From assembly GCA_963575745.1 (NCBI GenBank), contig CAUYUJ010019103.1:18501-82500 (forward strand): DNA of 64,000 bases, read 5' to 3'. Under the pieces are notes generated by a model. The model saw only the letters and a list, made by a program, of their open reading frames with translations. It had not been told where the DNA came from and did no database searches. Numbering within the stretch: position 1 is the first letter of the stretch; every line of letters starts with the position of its first letter. Of this stretch, positions 41,552 to 52,812 are shown in pieces. Both the position numbers and the translations under genes were made by a program. The stretch is from Prorocentrum cordatum (lineage: Eukaryota > Sar > Dinophyceae > Prorocentrales > Prorocentraceae).

Positions 41552-42352
41552 GATAATAAAGGGACCCCCCCCCTTCAGTGTTTAGAGTTGATTATCGTCG
41601 CCCTATACAAAATTCAAATTGGGCGGCGAGCGCTGAGGCCGAACTTCATTATCACTTCGAAACGCTATGTTGAGATAGCAACATCAAGCGATGTTGATAT
41701 AGCAACATCAAGCGAAGCGATCACACTTTTTCAGGATGTGCCAAGCGAAACCAATAATTTTGGGAGGCAGACTCAAACGAAACGAGCAATGTTCTTATTA
41801 TTATTATACTTTCCTCTTCTTTTATATTTCTATCTGTCCTCACGCTCGCCTGAACTTTTTTATCCCTGGGGTTGATTATCCATGGAAAATGAAGCACATG
41901 AGCTACCCTACACGAGCACTTAAAAAAAAAAAAAAAAAACAATTTTCATAAAGCGTTTGTAAATTAAAATTGATAGATTTGGAACTTTGGATTTTTCCTT
42001 TCTTCGTCCTCTTATTCTCCTCTTATTATTATTTCTTATTATTCTTCTACTGTATTATTCTTCTTTTATATTTCTCTCTGTCCCCACGCTCGCCTGAACT
42101 TTTTTATCTCTGGGGTTGATTATCCATGGAAATTGAGGCACATGAGCTACCCTACACGAGCACTTACAAAAAAAACAATTTTCATGAGAGAGATAAGCCA
42201 TTGGTGAAGATATTTCTATGAAAACTAAACGCCAAGGATGTCTCAAAACGTGCTCGGCTTGGTCTCCTCTTGATCATCTCTTACTTCGAGATTATGCTGA
42301 GGTCTGCTGGGCTACTTTTATTATCTCTCCCTGAACCCCGAACTTTATTATC
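41552..42352. mobile_element. AT-rich insert with 10 bp terminal inverted repeats
   Basis: GATAATAAAG at 41552-41561 is matched by CTTTATTATC at 42343-42352. In between is AT-rich DNA unlike the GC-rich element around it, with a duplication of about 125 bp (ATCC-TGGGGTTGATTATCCATGG near 41862 and 42111) and an A-run at 41923-41940. It splits integrase from RT and supplies the integrase stop codon. It resembles a small non-autonomous DNA transposon. No target-site duplication is obvious and no protein is encoded. Confidence 0.6.
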
Positions 42353-43945
42353 CCCTAGTGTTTATTCTCACGGGCATGAGGTTATCGAGCATCTTCTTGT
42401 TCCACCGCTTGCCCTGGGCCTTGCGGCGGACAGACCTGGCCAGGCGCGCCTCGTTGCCCAGCACGATGATGTGCTCGTCGGTCTTCCAGCTCTTGCCCAA
42501 CCAGATGCACGTGGTCCAGCGCTCGCCCAAGGACGAGAGACGGGAGGCATCGGGAGTCCGGTACCACAGGCACTCCCCGAAGAGGGCAATCTTGCCGTTG
42601 TATGGCCGGCCCTTCAACCTCTCGTAGCCCGTCCGGCCGTCCGCGCGCACACGGTGCATGCATATGCACCAGCCGCAGTGCCGCACAAGCCAGGGCACCA
42701 GCGGGTGACCAGCGTGCAGCTCGACCTTCGCCACGTCCCTCAGGTACAAGACGATCGTCCTCAGCAAGTTCTTCACCTCCTTGTTCATGTTCTCGACGGC
42801 GCCCATGGACTCAGGCGAGTACCGGGGCTTCATCTCCAAAACTGTGGGATCCGCACGCCCGGTGCGGATATCCTCCGCCAGGGCCTTGATGGAGGGCTCG
42901 CCGTCGACCCTCAAAACGATGGCATTCCTACTCCAGTACCCGAGGTACTCAATGACGCTGCGGATCGCGTACTCGATAGGGCCCTTCTCGTCCACCACCA
43001 GCGCCAACACCATCCCGAGCTCCTGGTCGTATACGGTCATGATCGTCATCATGTCGAACGGGGGGTCGGTCACGAACGTGTAGTCCATCATCACAATCGG
43101 CTTCAAAGGCATCGTAACGGGCATGCGCGTCCGATGGTGAGGATCGTCAGGGGCAGCAGCCCGCGTGCAATAACTGCACCATGTCCTAGACGGAATGTGG
43201 GTCAAGTAGTGCTCCTCCTTCTCGTGATCTGACGGGCCGATGGGGACCTTCACGGATCTGTGGGGCCTCGCCTCCTCAGAGGCGTCCAGGGGGGCCGGAA
43301 TGCGTCGCAACGCCTCCCTGGGGGCCGCCGGGGGCACAGGGGCCTCTGCAGGTACTGCGTCCGCCGCCGCGGGGCCTACCGCAGGCGCGGGCTGCACCTC
43401 CTCCGCAGTCGCGGGCTCAGCCGCAGACGCGGGCTCTCCTACTTCGATGGCCGTTGGGACGCGTGCTGCACGGATCCCCCGGGCCTGCCGCCGCAGCCTC
43501 AACCACGGCACATCCGACTGCATGACGAGGTCGACGCAGCCTCCACTAGCCGTGTGGAGCATCTCACGCTCCGGCGCGAGGACGACAGTCGCCCCTCCGC
43601 GTCGCAGAGCGGAGGCCGAGAGGATCAGGCAGTTCACGTTCGTCACGTTCCACGTGATAGCCAGCTCCTCCCCGTTGTCCAACACGTAGGTGATGTTCTT
43701 GGTGCCGTAGTTGATGATGGGCTCACTCGTGGCACTCACCATGGGACGAAGATCCCTACGAGGAGGTAGCATGGGGACATCAGGAGCATAGTCAACAGGG
43801 CACGCCACAGCCCCCGACAGCGAGTCCAGCAGGGCGAGTTCGACGCCACCATGGCCCACCGCAGCAATCATGCCGGCAGGCTGGATCATGTTGACCGTCA
43901 GTGGATCGTCCACGGCTCGTCCGGAGACGAGCTGGACGCTGCGCC
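42348..43945 (-). CDS. Copia protease-like region and integrase
   Basis: The first part (SLSGAVACPVDYAPD, KNITYVLDNGEELAITWNVT) lies where the protease belongs but has no clear DSG/DTG box. The integrase has a zinc-binding remnant (HYLTHIPSRTWCSYC), then the DDE core: VMMDYTFVTD (Asp near 43087), LRVDGEPSIKAL (Asp near 42900) and YSPESMGAVENM (Glu near 42812). A C-terminal domain with LFGECLWYRTPD and GKSWKTDEHIIV follows. It would insert element cDNA into the genome. The stop codon comes from the AT-rich insert. Confidence 0.8.
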
Positions 43946-45323
43946 GGAGCCCTGAGGAAGAACTGCCGGTGGTACGGGTAGAGCCCGCGGCACGGGGCCT
44001 AGACCCATGACGACGGTGCCTGCGGGGTGAACGGAGTGGATGCCGTGCGCCGGAGGCGCTCCCCCCTGGCCTGGGTACCAAATGGGGTGGAAGAGCGTCG
44101 GGTACGCCGCGTTCATCGGCATCGGCACGCCCGGCGAGGGCAGTGCCAGTTGCGTGCTGGCGCTGCTGCTTCCTGCTGCCCCTGCTGCTGCTGCTCCTCC
44201 TGCTCCTCCTCGGGCCTCCTCTGTCACGCTGCGGGCCCCTGCTCCTGGTAGTGGCTTGCCGCTCGAGTCCACCTTCCCGGCCTTGATGTCGGCCTTGAGT
44301 TTCCTGCAGTCCTGTTTGATGTGATTGGGCTTCCCGCAGTAGTGGCAGTCCTTGCCCGCATTGGGGTTGGCGTTGTCCTTGCTCTTGGCTTTGCCTTTGG
44401 AGTCCTTTCCTTTTCCCTTGGGGTCCTTCCCCTTGCCCTTGGAGGTCTTGCCCTTGCCGTCCTTGACGGCTCCGATCACCATAGGGGTCGTCGACGTCCT
44501 GGGACCACGTCCGCTGGGCCACGGCGAAGTTCAGGATCTCCGCTCGCAGCTGCTGGTACGTGTCCAACCTCGCGGCGTTGAGCTCGAGGTGATCCCGGAC
44601 CTTCACGTTCAGCATCCCGCCGATGAGCACGGAGATCTTCACGTCCTGGTCCAAGACTTTGCCGCTCTGTTCCTCGTAGCGCCGTACGTCCCTCTCGAAG
44701 CTCTCGATCTCCACCGCCAGGTCGCTGTTGGGGTCCTTTCCGAACTCCCTCCGCAGGAGGGCGTGGAGGACCGCCCCGTGACGGACTCGCACGTCGGGCT
44801 CGTACTCCCAGCAAAGGCGCCTCCAGGCCTCCGCGCCGTTGCCCTGCTCCACGTTGCCGATCAGGCGCTGGGCGTCGTCCGTGGTGAGCATCACCAGCAT
44901 GTAGTACAGCTGGCGGCTCAGGGTGAGCGTGACCTCGTCCAGATCGTGAGCGTCCACGACCTGGCCGCCCATCGCCTCCGCACGGCGGAAGAGCTCCGCC
45001 ATGTTGGCGTGCGCGGCGCAGGCGAACGCTTCGAAGACGAAGCGGAAGTGCCTCCACGCCTCGCGCCGGCCCGAGAAGCTCGACGGCTTCCCGAACGTCC
45101 GTGTGTCCACGGTCGCGCCGCCAAGGTGCTCCGCGAGCGCACGCTGCGGCGCTACGGGAGGCGCCGCCCGAAGCTGTCCGAGCTCGGCCTGCGCCGCTTG
45201 CAGGCCCTGCTCCGCGGCCTGCCCGCGCTGCTGCTGCCGCTGGAGCTCCTGGACCAGCTCCTGCTGCCTGGCCTTCATGGCCTGCAGCCGCTGGGCCAAC
45301 TCCTCCATCGTTCCGGCAAGCAC
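43898..45323 (-). pseudogene. Copia Gag with CCHC zinc knuckle
   Basis: The start MLAGTMEELAQRLQAMKARQ begins a coiled-coil, then a helical capsid-like region (FSGRREAWRHFRFVFEAFA, LYYMLVMLTTDDAQRLIGNV, WRRLCWEYEPD) typical of copia Gag. Near 44480 the reading changes frame to a Lys/Gly-rich stretch and a knuckle CHYCGKPNHIKQDC (CX2CX4HX4C), ending at 43898. The pol frame overlaps the end. The first frame change is probably mutational; the second, at the gag-pol overlap, could be a programmed shift. Confidence 0.8.
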
Positions 45324-45487
45324 GTCGCTCTCGAGCGCCGATGGAGCGCCCGCCGCGCTTGCCGGGCATGCACTGCCGCAGACCGCGGGGCTGCCGCAGG
45401 TCGCGGAGGCGACCAGGCGCGGGGCTACCGCTGCCTAGTGGCCGTCCCAGGCGCGGAGCTGCCCGCTGCCTAGGTGGAGCCGCGGAT

Positions 45488-45510
45488 TAAAACCGCCAGC
45501 TCCGCTACCA
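45488..45510 (-). promoter_or_regulatory. Candidate primer-binding site
   Basis: Directly inside the 5' LTR the minus strand reads TGGTAGCGGAGCTGG. TGG pairs with a tRNA CCA end and TGGTAGC resembles initiator-Met tRNA complements in other elements. The tRNA match could not be checked. Confidence 0.45.
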
Positions 45511-45721
45511 TGCGCGAGTACGAAACTCGCGGGAGTGATCGCAGATGGGGAGGAAAGACTGGGGGCGCTCTATTCCTCCACGCGCGGATGCGTGAGCCAA
45601 GACGGTCGCGGGACGGGTTTCGCCGTCACGCCGCAACCGCTGCTACACACTGCACAACATGCTATGCACAGACTTGCATCATGCTTCAGTCTACTACTAT
45701 TCTAAGCTATGTAGTTCACCA
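45511..45721 (-). repeat. Copia LTR (5' LTR on the minus strand)
   Basis: 211 bp, nearly identical to 38436-38646. Confidence 0.93.
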
Positions 45722-45726
45722 AGAAC

Positions 45727-46010
45727 CCATACACACATTCACAAACGCATGTGTATATATAAATACATATATATGTGTATGTATGTATGTATGTATGTAT
45801 GTATGTATGTATGTATGTATGTATGTATGTATGTATGTATGTATGTATGTATGTATGTATATATGTATTTGGACGTGTCGTTGTATATTTGTGTGTTCAT
45901 GGATATATATATATATATATATATATATAAGTACACACTGCTATACATATGTATATACATGTGTATGTGTACCCTCCCCTGTGTGCAAATTGTGTATATA
46001 TATATGTGAA
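45727..46010. repeat. (TATG)n and TA microsatellite
   Basis: About 20 uninterrupted TATG units near 45778-45860, then TA runs. Open frames here are Tyr/Val/Cys/Met repeats without meaning. Confidence 0.92.
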
Positions 46011-46099
46011 TACGTACACCTAGAATGCGAACGGATTTCACACATGAGGGTATTTCATGGGTCGATTGGTCAGGGGGCAGGACTGTAGCAAACAAATGT

Positions 46100-46800
46100 T
46101 CCTGGCGAGTGGCCCAGCCAGATGCAGTTGTGAGTACCGCGTGTTTGGCACCACTTTTGGTGGAGCTCCCTATGCGGCCACGAAGCGTGTGAGGTGTGTG
46201 CCCAAATCAACGGGGAACCGCGTGTGGACCGTGCCACTGGGGCCTTCGGTGGAGCTCGCAATGGGGCCAAGAAACGTGTGAGGGGTGTCCCAAAATGGGC
46301 AGGAAGCCGCATGCGAACTTTGCCGCTGGGGCTGTAGGTGGAGCAAGCTGATTATTAGGCCACGAAGCGTGTCAGGGATGCGCCGAAATTGATGGCGCGG
46401 ACGTCTGTGGACGGTGCCAGTGGGGCCTTGGATGGAGCTGCCTATGGGGCCACGAAACGTGTGAGGGGTGTGCCGAAATTGGTGGCACGGACGCATGGGG
46501 ACGGTGTTTGTGGGGCTTTGGGTGGAGCTGCTCATGGGGCCACGAAACGTGTGAGAGGTGTGCCGACATGGATGGCGCGGACGCATGTGGACGGTGCCAC
46601 TGGGGCCTCGGGTGGAGCTCTTCATGTGGCCACGAAGCGTGTGAGGGTTGTGCCGGAATTGGTGGTTCGGACGCCTGTGGACGATGCCAGTGGGGCTTTG
46701 GGTGGAGCTGCCTATGGGTCCACGAGACGTGTGAGGGTTGCGCCGGAATTGGTGGCGCAGACGCATGTGGACGGTGCCGTTGAGGCTTTCGGTGGGGGGT
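46100..46800 (+). repeat. ~90 bp minisatellite, eight units
   Basis: TGGAG(C/G) occurs at 46161, 46250, 46339, 46433, 46523, 46613, 46703 and, as TGGGGG, at 46793. Units contain GCCACGAAACGTGTGAGGG, TGCCG-AATTGGTGG and GGACGCATGTGGACGGTGCC. Units 5-8 are exactly 90 bp (30 codons), so frames stay open on both strands with a 30-residue period. Cys-rich peptides in one forward frame (GHETCERCAD) look protein-like but follow from the repeat. Confidence 0.9.
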
Positions 46801-46945
46801 CGCTTTGGCCGCCATGTGGCCGCCCTCGCCGACTCGTCGCCGCCCGTCGCCGCCCGTCGCCTGGGCCTGCGGGCCGCTCTGAGCGCCATGTGGCCTCCGT
46901 CGCCGCCTCGTCGCCGCCCGCCGCCTCGTCGCCGCCCGATGCGCA
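46801..46945 (+). repeat. GC block shared with 61258-61335
   Basis: GCGGGCCGCTCTGAGCGCCA then GTGGCCTCCGTCGCCGCC matches ACGGGCCGCTCTGGCCGCCA then GTGGCCGCCGTCGCCGCC at 61.27 kb. In both places GCATTGC-rich DNA follows. Confidence 0.7.
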
Positions 46946-47670
46946 TTGCTTCGCAGCGTGTTGCATTGCTGCGCACTGCGTTGCATTGCTTTGCATTGCT
47001 TGGTGTTGCGTGGCACTGCTGTGCATTGCTTTGCGTTACGTTGCACTGCCTTGTGCCATTACGTTGCAATCGCATTGTGTTGCAATCGCATTGCATTGCA
47101 CTGATCTGCATTGATTTGCATTGTTCTGGATTGCTGTGCAGTATGTTGCATTGCTCTGGATTTGTATGTTGTACTGCATTGCGTGACATTGCGTTGAATT
47201 GATTTGCATTGTTTGACATTTGTTGGTATCGCGTTGCATGGCCCTGATGTTGGTTGCATTGTCTTGCGGTGCGTTACAGCGATTTGCCTGATTGCGCATT
47301 GCTTTTCATTGAAGGACATTGTTTTATTCGCGTTGCTGTGCACTGGTTTACATTGACTTGCATTGTTTTGCACTACTTTGCGTTGCTCTGCATTGCTTGA
47401 TTTGCACTGATTTGCATTGCTTGTCACCGCTTCGCATAGCGGTGTATTGCTTTGCATTGCGGTGCTTTGCATTGCTTCACATTGTTTAGCATTGCCTCGC
47501 GTTGCGTTCGTTGCATTGAGTTGCGTCGCATTACATTGAATTGCATCGCAGCATGGTGCTTTAAATTGTATTGCATTTCTTCGCATCGCATAACGTTGCG
47601 TTGCATCGCATTACATTGCTCAGCACTGCTTCGGATTGTATTGTTTTGAATTGCTTCGCTCCGCATAGAG
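46946..47670. repeat. Degenerate GCATTGC/TTGCATTG repeat
   Basis: Short units such as TTGCATTGCTTTGC and TTGCGTTGC fill 720 bases without a fixed period. No gene. Confidence 0.85.
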
Positions 47671-47714
47671 TGCGAGAAGCCACTGTTTGGGGTCCGCGCT
47701 GGCTAACATATACA

Positions 47715-47890
47715 CGGGCATGTATGTATACACATACATACATACATACATACATACATACATACATACATACATACATACATACACACATACATATATA
47801 TATATATATAAATATGTATACATACATACATACATGCATACATGCATGCATGCATGCATACATACATACATACATACATACAAACATATA
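47715..47890. repeat. (CATA)n microsatellite
   Basis: CATA and CATG units with a TA run at 47797-47812. Confidence 0.9.
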
Positions 47891-47904
47891 TGTGTATATC
47901 GAAG

Positions 47905-48560
47905 GTTGGGTGGCGAGTCCGACGTGAAACGGAGACCCCTCCTTACCGGGAAATCGATTTCGGTTTCGGGTTCGTGTCGTGCGTGCCGTGCGTGCGTGCG
48001 TGCGGGCGAGGCGAGGCTGCGTGGGCGGGCGAGAGGAAATCCTCCTGTGGCTGGGCCGCGGCCGGACCAAATGATTCTCCTCCGGCGGCCGGTGGCCCGC
48101 GGTGTCCCGCCCGTGTCCCGCTGGTGTCCCGAAATCCTCCTGTGGCTGGGCCGCGGCCGGACCAAATGATTCTCATCCGGCGACCGGTGGCCCGCGGTGT
48201 CCCGCCGGTGTCCCATTGGTGTCACGAAATCTTCTTGCGGCTGGACCTGCAACCAAGGCAGCATCAGGTGGCACCGCGAGCAGTCACTGTGGCACCGCAG
48301 CGCGCACGTTCGACCACGCCGACCTAGCGCTGAGGTGAGGTTCGCGCGATTGATAAGCGCACGCGGGAACAGCGCTTCACGACAATGTCGAGTGCGCTTC
48401 GCCAACATCACCACATCACATCACGCTCACGTGCACAATCACACTACTCACTAGACTCCGCCCCACAGGCATCGTCAGAACAACAATCGCCACTTTTGCC
48501 CACTGTTGCCCCCCAACCTCCTTATCACCCGCAGGGTGGTCGCATAGGTATATATGTATG
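47905..48560 (+). repeat. Dispersed element 'GTGTCCCG', copy 1
   Basis: Head: AACGGAGACCCC, CCGGGAAATCG, GTTCGTGTCGTGCGTGC and GGCGAGGC. Body: about three units of ~100 bp with GGACCAAATGATTCTC, CGGCGG and GGTGTCCCGC. Tail: CAACCTCCTTATCACCCGCA then GGGTGGTCGCATAGGTA (48510-48550). Head, body and tail recur in order at 58905-59905. No protein is recognised. Confidence 0.75.
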
Positions 48561-48614
48561 TGTGCATGTGTATACATTACAAGAACGAGTGAATGAACAC
48601 ATTAAAATAAACAG

Positions 48615-49010
48615 ATATCTCATGGCCTTCGGCCCATCCCACCACCGTGTTTGGGGTGTGGGCCATAGCCCTCTAAGATGTTCGTTGGGATGTCGCGGGA
48701 GGACCCTCGGGGGCCTCGTGGAGGCAGCTTTGAAACCTCTTGGGGGGCGTTTGGGGGCCTCTTGGGGCGTCTTGGGGGCCTCCTGAGGACCTCCTGGAGC
48801 CTTTTGGGGCTTCTTGGGGCCTCCTGGGGGGCATCTTGTGATTGAAAGCTCGAATTGTCGGTTCGGGCTCCCGCTGTCCTTGGGTTTTTTTGGGCCGTGT
48901 CGGGCGCCTGTTGGGCCCTCTTGGGGCGTCTTGGGGCCTTCTTTGGGGGCCGGTCTTGGAGGCCTTTTGGGACGTCTTGGAACGTCAGAGGCTCGAAAAG
49001 TGTAGTTTCG
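48615..49010 (+). repeat. GGCCTCTTGGGG dispersed repeat, copy E
   Basis: Head TTCGGCCCATCCCACCACCG, then GGGATGTCGCGGGAGG, GGCCTCTTGGGG units, core AAAGCTCGAATTGTCGGTTC (48842), more units, and AGGCTCGAAAAGTGTAG at the end. Confidence 0.8.
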
Positions 49011-49024
49011 ATGTGCGCACACAT

Positions 49025-49150
49025 TGCCGCCTGCCCAGGCAGGGCAGAGGGCAGAGGGCACAGGCAGAGGGCATTCATGCAGGGCAGAAGGCAGGGCAGA
49101 GGGCAGAGGGCAGGGCAGCACAGGGCAGCGGGCACTCATGCAGGGCAGGG
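49025..49150. repeat. GGGCAGA minisatellite
   Basis: About 12 degenerate 7-10 bp units. After it, 49160-49270 has a short Ala/Pro-rich frame ending GGAGAAKGKAH at TGA 49270; it could be a C-terminal exon but is unsupported. Confidence 0.75.
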
Positions 49151-49279
49151 CAGATGGCGGTCCCCCCAGGTCCGACCCGCACCGGCGGCGGCCGCCGCGC
49201 CCCCCGCCGCGCCGGCACCGTCGGCTGCCGTTCCTGGCGGCGCCGGCGCCGCGAAGGGGAAGGCCCACTGATCCTCCTC

Positions 49280-49586
49280 TGATCCTCCTCCTCCCCCTCC
49301 CCCTCCTCCTCCTCCTCCTCCTCCTCCTCCTCCTCCTCCTCCTCCCTCCTCTCCTCCTCCTTCCTCCTCCTCCTCCTCCTCCTCCTCCTCCTCCTCCTCC
49401 TCCTCCTCCTCCTCCTCCCCCTCCTCCTCCTCCTCCTCCTCCTCCTCCTCCTCTCCTCCCTCCTCCTCCTCCTCCTCCTCCTCCTCCCTCCTCCTCCTCC
49501 TCCTCCTCCCCTCCTCCTCCTCCTCCTCCTCCTCCTCTCCTCCTCCTCCTCCTCCTCCTCCTCCTCCTCCTCCTCCTCCTCCTCCT
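49280..49586. repeat. (CTC)n microsatellite
   Basis: 300 bases of CTC with a few CTCC phase slips. Confidence 0.92.
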
Positions 49587-50395
49587 CGGGCAGCGCCTGC
49601 AGATGGGGCGGTCCTCCGAGGCCCGACGGGGCACCGACAGGGGGCCGTTGTCGGCTGCACTCAGGAGCAACCTTTTGGGGAGGGGCTCAGGGCGGGAGAG
49701 GCGTCGACCTCCGACCGCCCATGGATAGCCGGCAGGGGCCCGATAGCACATCCCGCCCAGGCACGTGCGGAGTCGCCATCGGGGGCCCATCGGCGATCGA
49801 TCTCCGGTTCCACGCGATGTTCCCCCCTGAGCTGGTCCCCCCCCGATCGTTGCCCCTAGAGCACGCAAGAGTTTCCTTTGGCCGGAGGATGGGAGGATAG
49901 GAGGATAGGAGGAGGAGGAGGAGGAGGAGGAGGAGGAGGAGGAGGACCCCAGGGGTGAGGCGTTCCAGCAGGCCGGGCCTCGCCTTCGAGGACCGACGGA
50001 GCGGCCCTCTCTTCCTCGGCGCAGGGCGGCGGAGGGTGGAAGAGTTTCCTTTGGCCGGAGTGGGCCTTTGGCACGTGGCCTCCGGGGGGCGCGGGGAGGC
50101 CCAACTCGAGCACGCTGGCCGCCGGCGCCGCACCGCAGGCCACGATCGGGGAGCCGCGCAGCAGAGGTCACCCTTGCCCAGGGCCACGTTGTCGCGCAGC
50201 CAAGGTTGGTCAAAAAGGAGAGAACGACATTCAGGAGGGAAAGAAACACACACACACACAATTAATCGCCCAGTCCCCAGAAAATATGGGAAACTATGGG
50301 AAGTGGGGGGAAGACAAAAGCCAAGGAAATATGGGAAAAGATGGGGAATCTTTTCATGTGTGTGTATTTATTTGTGTGTCCCAGGGCCCCTTCAG
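49587..50395. other. GC-rich spacer with repeats, no clear gene
   Basis: AGAGTTTCCTTTGGCCGGAG occurs at 49867 and 50039; a GGA tract lies at 49908-49945. The stretch 50063-50205 pairs with 5485-5638. Minus-strand frames are long but Pro/Arg/Ser-rich without motifs. The stretch 50206-50395 holds a CA tract and AT-richer DNA. Confidence 0.45.
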
Positions 50396-50399
50396 ACAT

Positions 50400-50580
50400 T
50401 AGCATAAATTGTTGGAGGCCCGCGCAGATTTACTGGATCGGCGTTGCGCCCCCCGCGGCGCCTCCGGCGCCGTTCCTGGCGCGCTCCGCTCGCCAGGAAG
50501 GGGGGTCCAGCGCCAATCTTAGAAATCCGCGCAGACCGAAGGCTCAGTTACGTTTATGCACCAGGCACTGGTCCGCCAAC
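50400..50580. repeat. Fold-back element, degenerate copy
   Basis: GGAGGCCCGCGCAGATTT on the left is answered by AAATCCGCGCAGAC on the right, around a centre rich in GGCGCC and TGGCGCGCTCCGC. The left arm is bounded by AGCATAAATT and the right by GTTTATGCAC, an outer inverted match of GCATAAA. Same element as 62819-63017. The stretch 50581-51514 has no gene I can support. Confidence 0.7.
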
Positions 50581-51514
50581 GGTCAGGGCAGGGAGGTCCA
50601 CCGAGCCAGAGTACGTCACACTGAAGAAGGACGTCAGGCATGAGAGGGGTCTCGTTTTCGGCGTCTCGGTCGGGGCCCTCCCCAGGCCCGCAGGCCATCA
50701 AGAAACGGCTCAGGACGGAGAGCTGGCCCAGGGGACAGCCTCAAGGTCCGGCACGTTTTTTGCTTGTTCCCCTCAGGAACCCTCTCTCTCTCGTGCTGTG
50801 CGGATGGAGTCGGAGATTCGCGCCGCATCGGCGATGCGCCGCGATCCAGAGCCCCGCTGTCCTCATCCTCACTTCGCCGATGCATCGGCGATGCGCGGCC
50901 GCGCCGCGGACGGTGCAGCGCCCAGTCGGCTCGGTCCGCTCGGCCCTGGCGCCGGGTGCCGCACTGGTCTGCTTCCTTCCCCGGCCGTGTCCAGCAGATC
51001 CGGGTTTTGGCCGGCTTCGGCTTCGCTGCTGGTTCGGTCGGCTTTCGTGGGCGCCGTCGCGCGATCCTCCGACCCTACGCACTCTCTGGCTCCACTCGGG
51101 CGACCTCCCACCGAACCCGCGGCCCCCAGTTCCCTCGCCCTGCTGGCCCGCGGAGGGGCGTGCCTGCTTCCGCTGCGAAATTTCTCTTCGTGGGATGGCA
51201 GCGCCGTGGTATCTCCGGCGAGAAGCTCCTTGGCATCGCTCGGACGTGCGCATTTTTCCTTCGGCGAGGACAATCCAGGAGCATCCTTGATCATCGAAAC
51301 CGGGAATGCACGAAACCGAAAAAAAACAAACCGAAAAAAAAACACCGGGAATGGACGTCCGAGCGGTGGCGAGGCTCGGTCCAACGGTTCGTTTCTCTGG
51401 AGACGTGAGGGGCTGGCCTCGCCCCCCCAGGGGCGTCCAGCAGCCCGCGCGGTGGTTCTCCGAGTCTCCCGAGCTGCGGGGCCGGAGGCGGGTCTGTTCC
51501 TCTTGGCGCCCCTT

Positions 51515-51785
51515 TTCTGCATGTCTTCGGGAAGGGTTCTCCCTGGCCCTCTTAGAGTCCCTCGGGGGTGGACAGAACCCCCAACAGTGACACGTCGATT
51601 AGTGGATTGTCCATTTTCGGTTCTCGAGAGGGCGCCGCGGCCGTTATTTCCCAGGCTCGCGCCCGCCAGGTTTGGGCCTCAGGTCGTTTTCGCTAAACCA
51701 CGTTTTACTAAAGGGGGGTTCTGTCCATCCCCGATTCTGCATTTCTTCGGGAAGGGTTCTCCCTGGCCCTCTTAGGGTCCCCCGC
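51515..51785. repeat. Direct repeat, 220 bp apart
   Basis: TTCTGCAT-TCTTCGGGAAGGG then TTCTCCCTGGCCCTCTTAG at 51515 and 51735, about 48 bp nearly identical. The stretch 51786-52084 is otherwise empty. Confidence 0.8.
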
Positions 51786-52084
51786 ACTGAGCCCCCTCCA
51801 CAGTTCCTCGATAGGAATACTGGTCCCCCCTCTCCCCTGACAGCATGCAGCGGTGCCCCCGCCCCCGCGTCTTGTGTTCCCACGCCGGGCTCAAAAGTTG
51901 AGATGTCATGTGCTATGTGCTATGCTTCGATCGGGACGTCTCCATTCCTTCAGAAATGGTGTTCCCGCTGGTTTGCTCCCGCCGTTCATAATGGCGCTCC
52001 TGCTCCAGCGGGGGGCACATTTCTGGGTCCGATCCTTCGTCGTTGCAATACCCGTCCTTTCCCTTCGTCCGCGTTCTCCTGATG

Positions 52085-52205
52085 TTCCTGCTCCTGCTGC
52101 TCCTCCTCCACCTCCTCCTTCCCTTCCTCCTCCTCCTCCTCCTCCTCCTCCTCCTCCTCCTCCTCCTCCTCCTCCTCCTCCTTCTCCTCATCCTGCTCAT
52201 CCTCC
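52085..52205. repeat. (CTC)n tract
   Basis: CTC triplets with CTG and CAC interruptions. Downstream, 52206-52800 has no gene I can support. Confidence 0.85.
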
Positions 52206-52812
52206 TTCTCCAGTGTAGAAAAGCCCACCGTCCCGATCGCACAGCAACTGATAGCTCAAATTCTGCAACTGCCACTTGGGCGTCGAGGTCCTCTAGGACG
52301 CACCAGCCGGCGGATAGAAAAAGGCTCACCGCTATGGAAAGTGATGGGTGAGAGAGAAAGGATATCAGGTTCAGCGCGAGCGCACCTAGCTTACCCATCT
52401 TCCTTTTCACCTCTCCCTGCAGCTCCCATCCGTCCCGTGGCCGTCACAGCGGAATACGGCTAGAGAGACGCCAAGGAGTGGTTCAGGGATTCCCTGCTGT
52501 CTCCCATTTGGAAGAGGCTGGCCCACGCCGGCGCCCCCGCGTCCATTCGAGCCTCCCCAAAAAATTTGACAAGCACACAAGACCACTGAACGACACAGCA
52601 ACCCCACAACGCACGCCAGCATCCACAACAAAGCACGTGACGACCAACGACGAGCACTCCGAGCCCCTCTCCCCTCCCCGAACCCTCCACCTTTCATAAC
52701 TTGCCATGTGCCTCGCGCAGCACAGCACACGGCACATCCCAGAGGCCACGGCCTCCTCCATCTGGCCTTGGCTAGGCCCAGACGCCTGTCCGCACTGGTG
52801 GTCGCTCGCTCG

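Larger units (their letters stand above)
38436..45721 (-). mobile_element. Ty1/copia LTR retrotransposon with a nested insert
   Basis: 7286 bp between the outer LTR ends. On the minus strand the order is LTR, gag with zinc knuckle, integrase, insert, RT-RNase H, LTR. Integrase before RT defines the copia class. LTRs begin TG and end CA. Possible target duplication is AAAAC (38431-38435) versus AGAAC (45722-45726), 4 of 5 bases. Frame changes in gag and near the RNase H end, plus the insert at 41552-42352, make it non-autonomous. Confidence 0.9.

Noticed and set aside
42348-43945. Copia aspartic protease
   Set aside because: The region is in the right place but I could not find a DSG/DTG active-site triad, so it is called protease-like only.
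38436-45721. Clean 5 bp target-site duplication for the copia element
   Set aside because: AAAAC versus AGAAC match at only four of five bases, so it is reported only as possible.
46170-47219. 349-residue minus-strand frame as a gene
   Set aside because: Most of it is the 90 bp minisatellite plus the GCATTG repeat; no domain and no codon bias beyond the repeat.
45778-47890. CRISPR-like regular repeats
   Set aside because: They are TATG/CATA microsatellites and a contiguous 90 bp minisatellite with no unique spacers, in eukaryotic DNA.
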